Assembly: GCA_021596325.1 (NCBI GenBank)
Contig: JAKGDA010000015.1
Coordinates: 496,001-560,000 of the forward strand
DNA from: Parafenestella ontariensis
Lineage: Eukaryota; Ascomycota; Dothideomycetes; Pleosporales; Cucurbitariaceae
Direction: 5' to 3'
Length of the DNA: 64,000 nt
Position 1 is the first letter of the stretch; every line of letters begins with the position of its first letter. A program made the translations under genes and the position numbers. The notes under the pieces are model-generated. The model searched no databases, was not told the origin of the DNA, and saw only the letters and a program-made list of their open reading frames with translations. This document shows, piece after piece, positions 54,546-64,000 of the stretch.

Positions 54546-56885
54546 CTACGAAGACGTCAACTCTGCAATCCTTTGCTCGATATCCGGCACAGCGCGGAGT
54601 TGCAGCTCGATATCTTCCTTCTCACTATCAATTCGTCAGCACAGATCCAACCACACCGACACATTAGGATCAAGGTAAACTTACTCTTCCAGAACCGCCC
54701 GTCTCTCCGCATCCAACACGCCAAAATAGAACCCTCCTTGGCCATCAAACTGCAATATCCTCGTATGATATTTCCACAGACTCCGCCTATGACTAACCGT
54801 CATAAGTGTGATACCCAGCGCCTTCGCTTCCTCGTACATGACCCTCTCGATTTCTAACGTGACAGAACTTGTGCACTCGTCCAAAATGGCGTACCTCGGT
54901 CTATGATAGAACAGACGAGCCATAGCGACGCGTTGCTGCAAACCGCCGGATAGCACGTCTTCCCAGGGTTGTTCCGCGTCGAAACCGCCGGGACGATCTA
55001 TAAGGGAAGCGATTTCGAGTGTTTCGAGAATGTGGAGGAGATCTGCGTCTGTAGTACCCTTTTGCCGCATATCGAGCAGCGAATCCGGGTAGATGATTTG
55101 TTGGCGCAGCGAGCCACGGGAGAGGTAGGGCCGCTGTGGGATATAGAAGATATCTTCGAACGGCGGTTTGCGCACTTTACCGCCGTAGACGGGCCATAAC
55201 CCTCCTAATATCCTGAAGAGGCTGGACTTTCCACAGCCGTTCGGGCCAACGATGAGGAGATGGTCGCCGGGCTTTACGGTGAAAGATAGAGCGCGGACTA
55301 GGACGTCGCCGTTGGGCGAGACGATGGGAACGTCAACGAACTCTATGTCTTCGCCCTCAGTAACGGTGCCGCGCCCGCGCAGCACAGCGGCGTTCTCTTC
55401 TGTATCAGCGGAAGAGACAAGTTTCTTTTCGAAGTGACCGGCTTGAATGTCATCGATCACGTCGAGGAGGGTCGAGACGCGGGACGTGTAGCCGGCGAGT
55501 TCGGTGATTTCTTTGTAGGAGAACATGACGCGGCCGAAGGCGTCCGAGGACATTAGGAGCATGCGGCGGTTGGTGACAAAGCCTGTGTTCAGTCCGGTCA
55601 GCAAGACGACTCATACTGTAAGTGAGGGAGAAAGGCAAGAACACGTACTCTCCGTCCGATCCCCCATGCTCTTTGCATTCGTGCCTGGGACCTTAAAGAA
55701 AACCGGTACACTGCATAGCAGCAACCCAAGCGCGCCCCAGAAATACTTGATAACAAAGTCTTCCATGACACCATGGTAGAACCGCCGCCGTAATATCCTG
55801 TTGACATGCTTGATAAGTGTGAAGTATCCCTTGTCCAACGTATCCTTCTCAGCTTCATGTCCAGCATATAGCGCAACCTCTTCACTCCAATCAATCAATC
55901 GACTATGACTTGCTCTGAACTCTCCTTCCAATCTCGCCTCATCCGCGACATATTTTCCGAACGGTGGCGTCAATGCCCTCATCACACTCGCTGACACCTG
56001 AACGAGCAGCGACATGAAGAAGAGCCCCTCGCCTCCAACACTTCGGGAAAGGCTGTAGTTGTATATTATGATGTCGAGGACGGGTTTGGCGAGGTTAGAG
56101 TAGAGTTCTGCGAGAGAATTTGAGAATTTGGCTACGTCAACGGTAATGAGTTGGTCGGCGTTTGTTATTCGGTCGTCGAGGGCGGAGAGGGTATAGAAGG
56201 TCATTTGCGAGAGGTATTTGCTGTGGATGTAGTTCGTGAGGCGGGTGCGGTATTGGAGGGAGAGTTTGCACTGGTGGTAGGAGAGCTGTTGCTGTCAGTA
56301 CGTTCCTTCTAAACTCCACCTTCCATGCCGTCTGTCATTGCCGTCCTCCCTCAAAGAGCAGGAAGATTCACATACCATAGAATTCGTAAACGTCGCCGGA
56401 ACAGCCACTCCCATCCACCACACCAACCCCACCAAAAACTCCCTCCCCTTCCCCCTCACCAACGCGCTAACCAACCGTCCATCCAACTCCGCAACATACA
56501 AACTGATCATAGTCCTCAGGACCAAAAACACACTATGCCCAATAATCAACCGAAACTCCTTACTCTTCCACCCAGGGATACAAATCCGCAACAGCCGCAG
56601 CAGATTCTTGAAGAACTCGCGGTTCAGCTCGACTTTCTTGCGCCCCGTTGCCTCACCGTCACCCTGCGCCGTCCCGGACTTCTGGGCGCTGCGCCGTATA
56701 GACGCGGCTTTCTGCTCGGCGATGGCATTGCGGATGCGGTTTATGAGCGCGACGAAGAGGGTCAGGTAGACGGCGCGCGAGATGCGGGTGCGGTGCTGCA
56801 GGTAGAGGGTGGTGAGGTCATTGACGACGGACTTCACGTTTGCGCTCGAGAGGCGCGTCGAAAGCGGTTTCGACAGGACGGCCAT
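54546..56885 (-). CDS. Peroxisomal fatty-acyl ABC half-transporter (ABCD/ALDP family)
   Basis: Imports fatty acyl-CoA into peroxisomes for beta-oxidation as a Pxa1/Pxa2-type half-transporter. Exons 56885-56376, 56285-55649, 55582-54685 and 54624-54546 give 707 aa. The membrane half includes IIGHSVFLVLRTMISLYVAELDGR and the ALDP-type loop DDRITNADQLITVDVAKFSNSL, split here by position only. The ATPase has Walker A GPNGCGKSS, signature LSGGLQQR (family usually LSGGE.QR) and Walker B YAILDECTSS, plus the switch His in TVSHRRSLW. The last exon adds DEKEDIELQLRAVPDIEQRIAEL, the expected coiled C-terminus; without that splice the frame ends at a TAA at 54683-54681. PXA1 versus PXA2 not resolved. 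Confidence 0.93.
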
Positions 56886-57332
56886 GGTTACCGTGGGAGA
56901 GACATTCGGGTGTCTCGTGTGCGTGATTGGGAGGTGCGATGCGGGAGGAATGCGGCCGTGGCGGGTTGCTCGCTGTTGGGACTGGGACGATTGCCACGCG
57001 TAGATCGTGAGAGAATGATGTTGGGAGCTAAGTGCACTTTTGTCAAGGTTCTCTACTGCATGCGTCTCCTGTTGTGAGGCTCAAAAAACGTCCAGATCTT
57101 TGTGCATGGTGACGCCAATGAAGCTTCGCCTGCGACATGTGAACTGGAGAGCCGAGGCTTCCCCACACGCCTAACCCCATGAGGGAAGGAGCTTCCCCAG
57201 CTTCTACGTGGGCTCGTGATTATGAGTGGGCCAGCATGTGAAGCATCAAACATCACTGCAAAGATGATGTGTCAAAGTGTCTGGCGGTTTGAAGGCCGTT
57301 TATATTATTGCAACGATTTGTCCTCTAAGTAC
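56886..57332. other. Spacer: ABC transporter promoter and monooxygenase 3' flank
   Basis: No gene supported. The two genes around it point the same way (leftwards). Confidence 0.45.
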
Positions 57333-59363
57333 TCAATATGAGAACGGTCTTATCTTCAAGCTTTCCTTCTCCTCCGGCCGCGGCGCATCCGGCTTGTTCA
57401 AGAACTCAGGATACAAGTACCACGCCAGATCCCGCTCCTCCTGTTGATTGATACTCCAGCCATTCCCCAACCAAGCGAGTCTATTCGTTCGCTTCTTACC
57501 CTTCCCAGCACCCTCGCTATTGAGCCCTTGGTGGTCTGCGCCCTCCAACTCGTCTAGGTAGACATACTCAAAGTCTTCCCATCGCGGACTCCTCATAGCT
57601 TCCACGCAGTGTAGAGTCGAACCTGGCCACAACCCGACCACTGCACCAGTCCCCTTATTCTTGTACCAACTCCTACACTCATCCGCAAACACGGTGCCCT
57701 CAAAGTATGCATCCACATATTCTGTGAAATCGACCTCGCGCTCCAGTTTCACAATCATAGAAGCGATGTTGTCTTTCTGGATCTTACGGATCGCCTTGAC
57801 GATATAGTCGCCCACGGTCTCGATCATGACTGTCAGACTGCCAGAGCCAATGGCCGAATTAGGGCCAAGCATCGTGAACAGATTTGGGAAGCCAGCTATG
57901 CTGTGTGAGAGATAAGTAAGAGGGCGATCGCTCCACTTCTCGGTGAGCGCAAGGCCATTGGTGCCGGTTACGGGATAAGGAGGTGGGGCGCCGGCTTTGA
58001 AACCTGTCGCGCAGACTAGAGCATCAATCTCATGCGTGGCACCATCTGCGGTGTGAATAGCGGACTCTGATATGCGCGTTATTGAGGATGTGATGAAGCT
58101 GACGTTCGGCTCGGTAAGAGCTTCGAGATAGCCCGGCCCAGGTGTCAACCTTCTGCACCCGGGTGAGAAAGACGGAACGAGCGCCTCGAAGATCTCCGGC
58201 TTGCTTTCTAGTCTCTCCTTCATATGTTGGTAGAACATATCCTTCGCTCCGAGTTGCAGTGGTGTACCCTTCATCGTCACTGCATGTATACCGTTCCCAT
58301 CTTCTTCGACAGAAAGTCTGAACTTGTGATAGTATTCCGGGTCATCCGTGAAGCGTTTGCGAATATCTTCGGGGATAGCTGAGCCCTTGAACCCGTGGTT
58401 ATCAAAAAATTGCTGTCCGAATGGAGGTGATATCCATGTTTTGCTCCGCACAAAGGTATTGACTTGGGTTCCGGGGAGGCGTTGAAGAGAGGGGACGATT
58501 TGGATGGACGAGGAGCCAGAGCCGATAACGCCTATACGCTTGTTTGTGAAATCGTAGCTATCCTTGATTTAGCATCTGATCACTGCGTAAAGTATGCGCA
58601 GAACGGTGGCATACCTTTCATTCCATGTTGCCGAGTGCATCAATTCACCCTTGAATGAGTCTAGTCCATCTATCTCCGGCCATGAAGGGTTGTTCAGGTT
58701 GCCTCTCGCGCTGATAAGCACATCAGATTGGTCTTGAATTGTCTCCCCAGTCGCGATATTCCTGACCGTGACATTCCACTTCGCGGTTTTGTCATCCCAG
58801 CGGCACTCCGTGATTTCATGGCGAAGCTTAATAAATCTGTCCGCTGAATATTTCTTCGCGACGCGCTCGAGGTACGCTTGTATTTCTGATGCTGGCGCGT
58901 AGAGTGATGACCAAGTGTGATTCGGCTCGAAAGTGTACTGATACGAGTGGGCTGTATAAGTGTTAGTGCTGCGAAAGTAATCGTATGATGGTTATTACTA
59001 ACAAGGCACGTCGCACGCGCAACCTAGGTATCTGCTATTTATCAGCCACGCGCTCCCCGTACTAGTCTGATAACTCTTGCGATCGCTCAATAGTTGGTCG
59101 TATGCTCACCTATTCTCCCACCAGGTGCCTCCGAGGCCTGCATTCTTCTCGTATATCACCAACTCGACGTTTCTCAACCTCTCCGGTATTCGAATGCCAC
59201 AATATATGCCAGAGTACCCAGCACCAATGACGATGACCTTCAGAGGTCGCAAGTTCTCTACAGGTGCATCATTGATCCTGAATGACGACGTCGAAGTGCC
59301 GTTTGCAATGCCATTTGCATGAATTCCTGGTGTGTCAGCCGGAATGTTAGGGATAGCCGACAT
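57333..59363 (-). CDS. Baeyer-Villiger flavin monooxygenase
   Basis: FAD/NADPH enzyme that inserts oxygen next to a ketone, giving esters or lactones. Exons 59363-59110, a 29-nt exon 59031-59003, 58951-58615 and 58557-57333 encode 614 aa. I use the ATG at 59363; the in-frame codon just upstream is TTG. FAD site VIVIGAGYSG, then GLGGTWWENR|YLGCACDVP, the BVMO fingerprint FKGELMHSATW (FxGxxxHxxxW), NADPH site IGVIGSGSSSIQ, and ALVCATGFKAG. This resembles the cyclohexanone/steroid-type BVMOs found singly or in secondary-metabolite loci. No neighbouring synthase gene is present here, so a role in degradation or detoxification is equally possible. The C-terminus is rich in charged residues. Confidence 0.92.
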
Positions 59364-59967
59364 TGTCAAAAGAGATAATAAAAGATAGTGAGTAAGGTGT
59401 GAATATTCTTAATGCTCTACCCTGGTACAGCGCTACACGGTGCGGGTGTTATACAAGATTAAAAAGAATAATGGTGTCAAGCCAAGACTGCTTGCGCAGC
59501 GACGACATCATCTTATGGAAGGGGTACTGTATGTGCTCCTAACGGAAAAGCACCCCTCATTGTCGAAAGGATTGCCGCATGTCGACAATTGCCGAAACTT
59601 TTGACACTCGGTAGCGGGACATCGAGCGCCTGGAACCGGGATTAGGACCGGCTCCAACACACGGTAGAGGTGTTGGCTGGAGTTGGGCTGAGTTGGCGAC
59701 CTATCAGGACCGATGCACTCCGCATCCACAAACGCGCCACCCCGGACTCCACATGCGCCCCCGCCTCGCGCTCCTCGTGATCTCACACCCGCGGAGGACT
59801 GTCTCCGCAACGGTTTGCATTGCTCGAGTGGTATCTTCTTCTTTCTTATCACAGATTCTGATGGTATCGGCGCTATGCCTAACTGGCATTCCTGGTGTAA
59901 ATTCCGGCAAACTGTTGATAAGTTTGAATTGTGCAAATCTGCATCGCTTGAAGTAGGACTCTCAGCA
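59364..59967. other. Monooxygenase upstream region
   Basis: Between the BVMO start and the stop of the next leftward gene. No supported exon; should contain the BVMO promoter. Confidence 0.45.
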
Positions 59968-61889
59968 CTACCTAGGGATAGGAATAATTGCAATCTGTAT
60001 AAATATTAGTCGCGAAAGATACATTGCACTGCAGGAAAAAATACCTGGTTTCCAAGGGCAATGGACAGCCTCGAACTGTCCGGGTCCCAGCCAAGGCTGA
60101 ACTCGCCGTCAATACCGGGATTCCACTTGTCGCTTGTCCATTCCTTTGCGCGCCACGAGGCTACTGGAACTTCTCTTCTCTCCACATCCCATACTGTGAC
60201 TGCGTCGGGACCAGCTGCTGCTAAGAGCAAGCCGTCTGGCGAAAATGCAATCTTGAAAGCCTGAGTATCATCTGTGGTGGGCAGCTTCTTGACACATTTG
60301 AAAGGCTCATTTGCGTCCCAGATTCGCGCCGCTCCAGACATTGAGCTTGTCGCAAGAAGGACGGAGGGCACTGAAGATCCATTCGTAAGGGTGTTGGTGG
60401 CTGTTTTGACGCGGAAATCCAGGTCTGTAAGATACTGATCGGGATAAACGTGAGTTTGTAAGTTGATGGAATCATTGGGGTGAAGGATGCCCAGGTAGTT
60501 TGTTTGCCCCTCCACACCCAGCGCAGCGACAATGCCTGAGGACATGTCGTATCTGATCGTCTCCCATGTGATTTGGGTGTCCAGCGTTCGTTGGGTCGTC
60601 AAACCGTCGTTGACCTCGTAGATCTTGAAGAGCTCAATGCCGCAGACCACGAAGGCTGACTCGCTTATCCAGAGAGCATCGAAGATGGCCGTATCCGTGA
60701 ACTCGGTCCATGCTGGGATAGCATCGCTGGCATTCTTCCAGACTTTGATGGACCCCTTCTCTCCATCTGTCGAGATAGAAAGCAGTAGTTCCTTCTCTGC
60801 GTTCCAGCGAAGGGTGTTGACAAGGCCAGCCTGAGAAGAAATTACTTGTGAGTTCTGGCCACCATCAATCAGTTTGATAAGCTTGTCCTTCATGATTTTC
60901 TCCCCGACTTCGTTGAAGCATTCTTCCCTTGCAGATACGGTCATCTCGCCATGAGAATGCCAACATAGGGCCGTGATTTCGAAGTTGTTTACGGATAAGT
61001 GCACATCTGCCGTCCTTATTGTGGGGCCCGTCTCATTTTTCACTTCCTTGTCGACGAGATGGACCTGAAGCAACGACCTGCCCGCGGCGAGTAATAGAGG
61101 AGCCTCTGGGGGCCCCCACGATGTGTGTTCAACCACCTTCTCAAAGTCTTTGGGACGAGGAATGAAGATGGTTTCTGGGGTAAGATCGGCAACGACCTCG
61201 GTCTGGATCTCGGCGTCCTGGCCAATGCTGAGGGTCGATATGGGTATCTCAGCGACCGTGGCCGACTCTGTTTCCGAAGCCATGGCTTCCGACTCAGCCC
61301 GCACGCTGTTCGTCACGTGTGTGGTGCCGTTTTGCTCGATTTCCATGGCATCTCCATTTACCTCTGGCTCTGGCCGCGGCTCGACGCCGTTCGTGGGCTT
61401 TGCCTTCTTTCGCTTGACGCCTTTCTTGGGCGGCGGTTCCTGCACGGCCCCGCCGTTCGCTTCGGCAGCCAGTTCGTGGGCGGGTATGCCTTTGTCGAGG
61501 GTCAACAGCGCGCCGTTGCGCACCGAGTAGGGTCGTCCATGGTCGGCGCCGAAGTGATATCGCGGCTCAGTCTGGCCAAGTCAGCGCACGCTTTCCTCCT
61601 GCCGCCACACGACGTACGTTGCATGCTTCTGCCTGCAGCTGGTCGAAGCACATGCCATCCTGGAGGAGCCTGATGAGGGTATGCGCCTCGACGTTCTTTG
61701 CGAAGGGGAGCGTGTCGGGGTCGCGGTTCCAGCACCGCGACAGCTGCAGGGCGGCATTACCGAAGCCCGCCTCCTGCAGGTAGCGCCAGACTGTTGTGAG
61801 GGTTAGTTGTGCGCAGGATTGCCATGTTGGTGTGGGGAAGAGGGCGCACCTAGGTAGTTGACTACATTTGACGAGAGCGTCTCCGCCAT
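59968..61889 (-). CDS. LisH-WD40 co-repressor, TBL1/Sif2-like
   Basis: Nuclear WD40 protein like TBL1 and yeast Sif2, a scaffold of Set3-type histone deacetylase complexes. Exons 61889-61850, 61790-61618, 61571-60045 and a 27-nt exon 59994-59968 give 588 aa. The LisH dimerisation motif is at the N-terminus: VVNYL|VWRYLQEAGFGNAALQL, followed by RYHFGADHGRPYSVRNGALLTLDKG across intron 2. A low-complexity basic region (KKGVKRKKAK) follows, then the propeller (ITALCWHSHGEM, NTLRWNAEKELLLS, GAARIWDANEPFKC, AFSPDGLLLAAAG, VTVWDVE). The last exon supplies IAIIPIPR; the intron has a CTAAT branch and ATACAG acceptor. Divergent from the TMEM115-like gene. Confidence 0.9.
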
Positions 61890-62261
61890 GGCGCATGGTG
61901 CGCTGGCCGTGTGCGCGCGACTGTAGACGGGGTATGTGGCGCTGTCTGCGTTGAGCAGGCGTCTTGGGGATTTGTTGCGCGTATATGGGCAGTTCCTGGA
62001 CTGGAGGTGGTCGCAGGAGACTGCACCCGGAGCCCTGCACACTTCGTCAATTGGGGCGCAAGGCTAATCGGACGCCGAAATGCGCTAATGCCGTCCTCCC
62101 GTCCTATCAACTGCTCCGCAATCTTGGCTGGCTTTCAATAGAGCGTCTGAACGCAGGCAGGTCCACGAGCCCTTCAAGCGCATTCTGTCTATGACACCCG
62201 CGACTCGACCAGAAGCCCCTCTTCACCCCCTCCCACCCTCGTTGAAGCTTTGCCGCAAAGC
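61890..62261. promoter_or_regulatory. Divergent promoter region of the TBL1-like and TMEM115-like genes
   Basis: 372 nt between opposing ATGs. GC-rich; no specific site is called. Confidence 0.45.
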
Positions 62262-63420
62262 ATGGCTCGAATAAACCTGCCCCCGTTGACTAGAAGTCTC
62301 CTCGGGGCCGTCATCGTATTCACACTGCTCAACTTCACGCTCCGGCCGCACTCGAACTGGGTAGAGAAGGTCGAGAAGCCTCTGATCGGCGTGGGCAATG
62401 GCGTGCCCTACCTGACCATTGTCCCCGGCACGTCTATCATATACCCATGGGTCTTCGCGCTGGCGACAGTGGTGGAGCAGAATGTCTTGGGTCTTATAAT
62501 AACGGGTCTCACCATCTTCTACGGCGGGCGATATCTGGAGCGGGCATGGGGCTCGCACGAGTTCACCAAGTTCATCTTGTTCGTGGCTATGATCCCGAAC
62601 ATCCTGAGCTTCTTCCTCTACATTGCTGGCTTTCTCCTGACTAGCAAAGGCTCCATACTGTACGCACAATTCCCTCCTTGCCTACATGTGCTCGTTGACA
62701 GTTTGCAGGCACACTACCATTTCTGGCGGCATTGCGATCCAAGCAGGCTTCCTCGTCTCCTTCAAGCAGCTCGTTCCCGAACACACCGTCGCCATCGCAA
62801 AGGGTCTTATTCGCATGCGCGTCAAGCACTTCCCCGCCATATTCCTCCTTGCGAACACAATATCAGGCATTGTCATAGGCACCGAGACCGCCATGTTCCT
62901 GGCATATTTTGGCTTCATGACGGCATGGGTCTACCTCCGCTTCTTCCGCGTTAGCCCCTCGCTTTCGTCAGCTGCGACAGGCGACGGATCCATCATTAGA
63001 GGTGACGCCTCCGACACTTTCGCCTTCGCTCACTTCTTCCCTGAACCCATCCAGACGCCAGTCGGCACATTGGCCGAAGGCATATACAACACGCTGGTTT
63101 CGCTCAACGTCTGCACACCGTTTTCGTCCCAAGATATCGATGCCGGCAATGAGCAGGCTAGTGCTCGCGCTGAGGGAGGCCTCCCGAGCATCATGAACCC
63201 CAACAGCCGGGGTGGAAGAGGAGGAGGAACACGTGCAGAGGCAGAGAGAAGGCGCGCATTAGCTTTGAAAGCGCTGGATCAGCGGTTGCATGCTGCAGCT
63301 GCTCGGGGACCAACGACTGCTGCACCCGCGGCCCCTTCAGCTTCTGCGTCTTCCAATTTGCTGGGTGAGACGAGTTACGAACCTGAACGACCGGATGCGC
63401 CGGAGCAGCCTGCGTCATAA
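62262..63420 (+). CDS. TMEM115-like Golgi membrane protein (rhomboid-like)
   Basis: Multi-pass protein of the DUF1751/TMEM115 family, which sits in the Golgi and affects retrograde traffic and glycosylation. Exons 62262-62659 and 62709-63420 give 369 aa; the 49-nt intron joins TSKGSIL to HTTISGGIAIQAG. The ATG at 62262 is used; the preceding in-frame codon is TTG. Membrane segments: SLLGAVIVFTLLNFTL, GLIITGLTIFYGG, FILFVAMIPNILSFFLYI, GGIAIQAGFLVSF, FPAIFLLANTISGIVIGTET, FLAYFGFMTAWVYL. The family motif YPWVFALATVVEQN precedes GRYLERAWGS. Rhomboid Ser/His catalytic residues are not apparent, so no protease activity is expected. The cytosolic C-terminus is Arg/Ala-rich and disordered. Confidence 0.92.
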
Positions 63421-64000
63421 GGAGAGTCCAATATCGCGGGCGTGAAAGAAAGGGATGGCGAGGCATTCTAGCTGCTGTCACAGCTCGGCGTTCAGCGCTT
63501 TGTTTGTTTTGGGTTATTGAAAGCGCGAAAGATACCACTGCACTGGCTCGCGTCTCTTGTGTATTGTTTGTACCTACCACTGTCGTCTAATAGACTAGGA
63601 CTTCTAGCAGCAAGGGAGTCACTCTCAACGCTTCTTCGTTTCATCACTCACCTGTCGTACTATCATGGAAGATGCTTCCAGGACGCGTTACCTATGCTAA
63701 GCAACAACAAACAAACTTGGAGGCACACGAGATGGTTCCTGGTCCAAAGCGGCGATATCTTGCGATGGGCAGTCACTTCCAGCACCGGCACGGAAGATGC
63801 GATCACATATGACGTACCTGCTACACACCACTTTTCTATCACATGAACGCAGCATCACACTCCGAGTTTACAGAGCCACAAAGAGACGCGGTCCAACGCA
63901 CGTAGCCCACTTGTAGAAAAGTCGCGTACTGCAGATGAGGTGTCACCAGCGACCTGGTCGCACAACTTCAACAACCGAGTATCCTGCATCCTGGTCGTTA
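63421..64000. other. Right-edge intergenic sequence
   Basis: 3' flank of the TMEM115-like gene up to the window end. Only short unsupported frames are present. Confidence 0.45.

Noticed and set aside
56325..57077. 250-codon open frame antisense to the ABC transporter
   Set aside because: Overlaps exon 1 of a confidently identified gene and has a Pro/His/Arg-rich shadow composition.

Overview
The window is nuclear DNA from a filamentous ascomycete (Pezizomycotina; Dothideomycetes would fit, but this cannot be proven from the sequence). Evidence: intron-containing genes with short introns, mostly 46-90 nt, GT donors and CTAAC/CTGAC-like branch sites; genes on both strands with 0.2-1.4 kb spacers; fungus-restricted families (LYC1-like GNAT, NACHT/WD40 STAND protein, septation-related Uds1 domain, Mus7/Mms22); and ordinary eukaryotic housekeeping genes. 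I rebuilt splice structures by hand, requiring conserved protein motifs to run through each junction in frame. No virus, rRNA, tRNA, CRISPR array or intact transposon was recognised.

Layout. 1-11.2 kb, accessory: a secreted GH35 beta-galactosidase cut by the left edge, a decayed cytochrome P450, a GNAT acetyltransferase and a NACHT/WD40 STAND receptor-like gene. 11.9-13.2 kb: an unrecognised single-exon gene with a possible Cys-His-Asp fold. 13.7-25.7 kb: Mus7/Mms22 fork-repair protein, a small membrane protein, Rab geranylgeranyltransferase alpha (BET4) and a meiotic APC/C activator (AMA1-like). 26.1-31.1 kb: RPS6, calcipressin, RPB3. 31.8-38.0 kb: mitochondrial GrpE, a PrpF-like isomerase with a long extension, the mitochondrial dicarboxylate carrier and mitochondrial Phe-tRNA synthetase. 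38.0-44.0 kb: a 5.9 kb gene-poor stretch ahead of a Uds1-domain gene. 47.2-63.4 kb: PRPP synthetase, dynactin p150, a peroxisomal ABCD transporter, a Baeyer-Villiger monooxygenase, a LisH-WD40 TBL1/Sif2-like protein and a TMEM115-like Golgi membrane protein.

The genes do not form a biosynthetic cluster or one pathway. The main organisation is divergent gene pairs sharing short upstream regions (Mus7/small protein, BET4/AMA1, MGE1/PrpF, DIC1/MSF1, TBL1-like/TMEM115) and four adjacent genes whose products probably or certainly enter mitochondria.

The most unusual observations are about gene structure. In the AMA1-like gene, the conserved PFRVLDAP motif is restored in frame only by a 48-nt intron with AT-AC ends. 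In the dicarboxylate carrier, the PLDLVKVR signature needs a 5-nt micro-exon. The P450 carries three independent lesions. A 56-bp-period minisatellite lies beside the dynactin gene.
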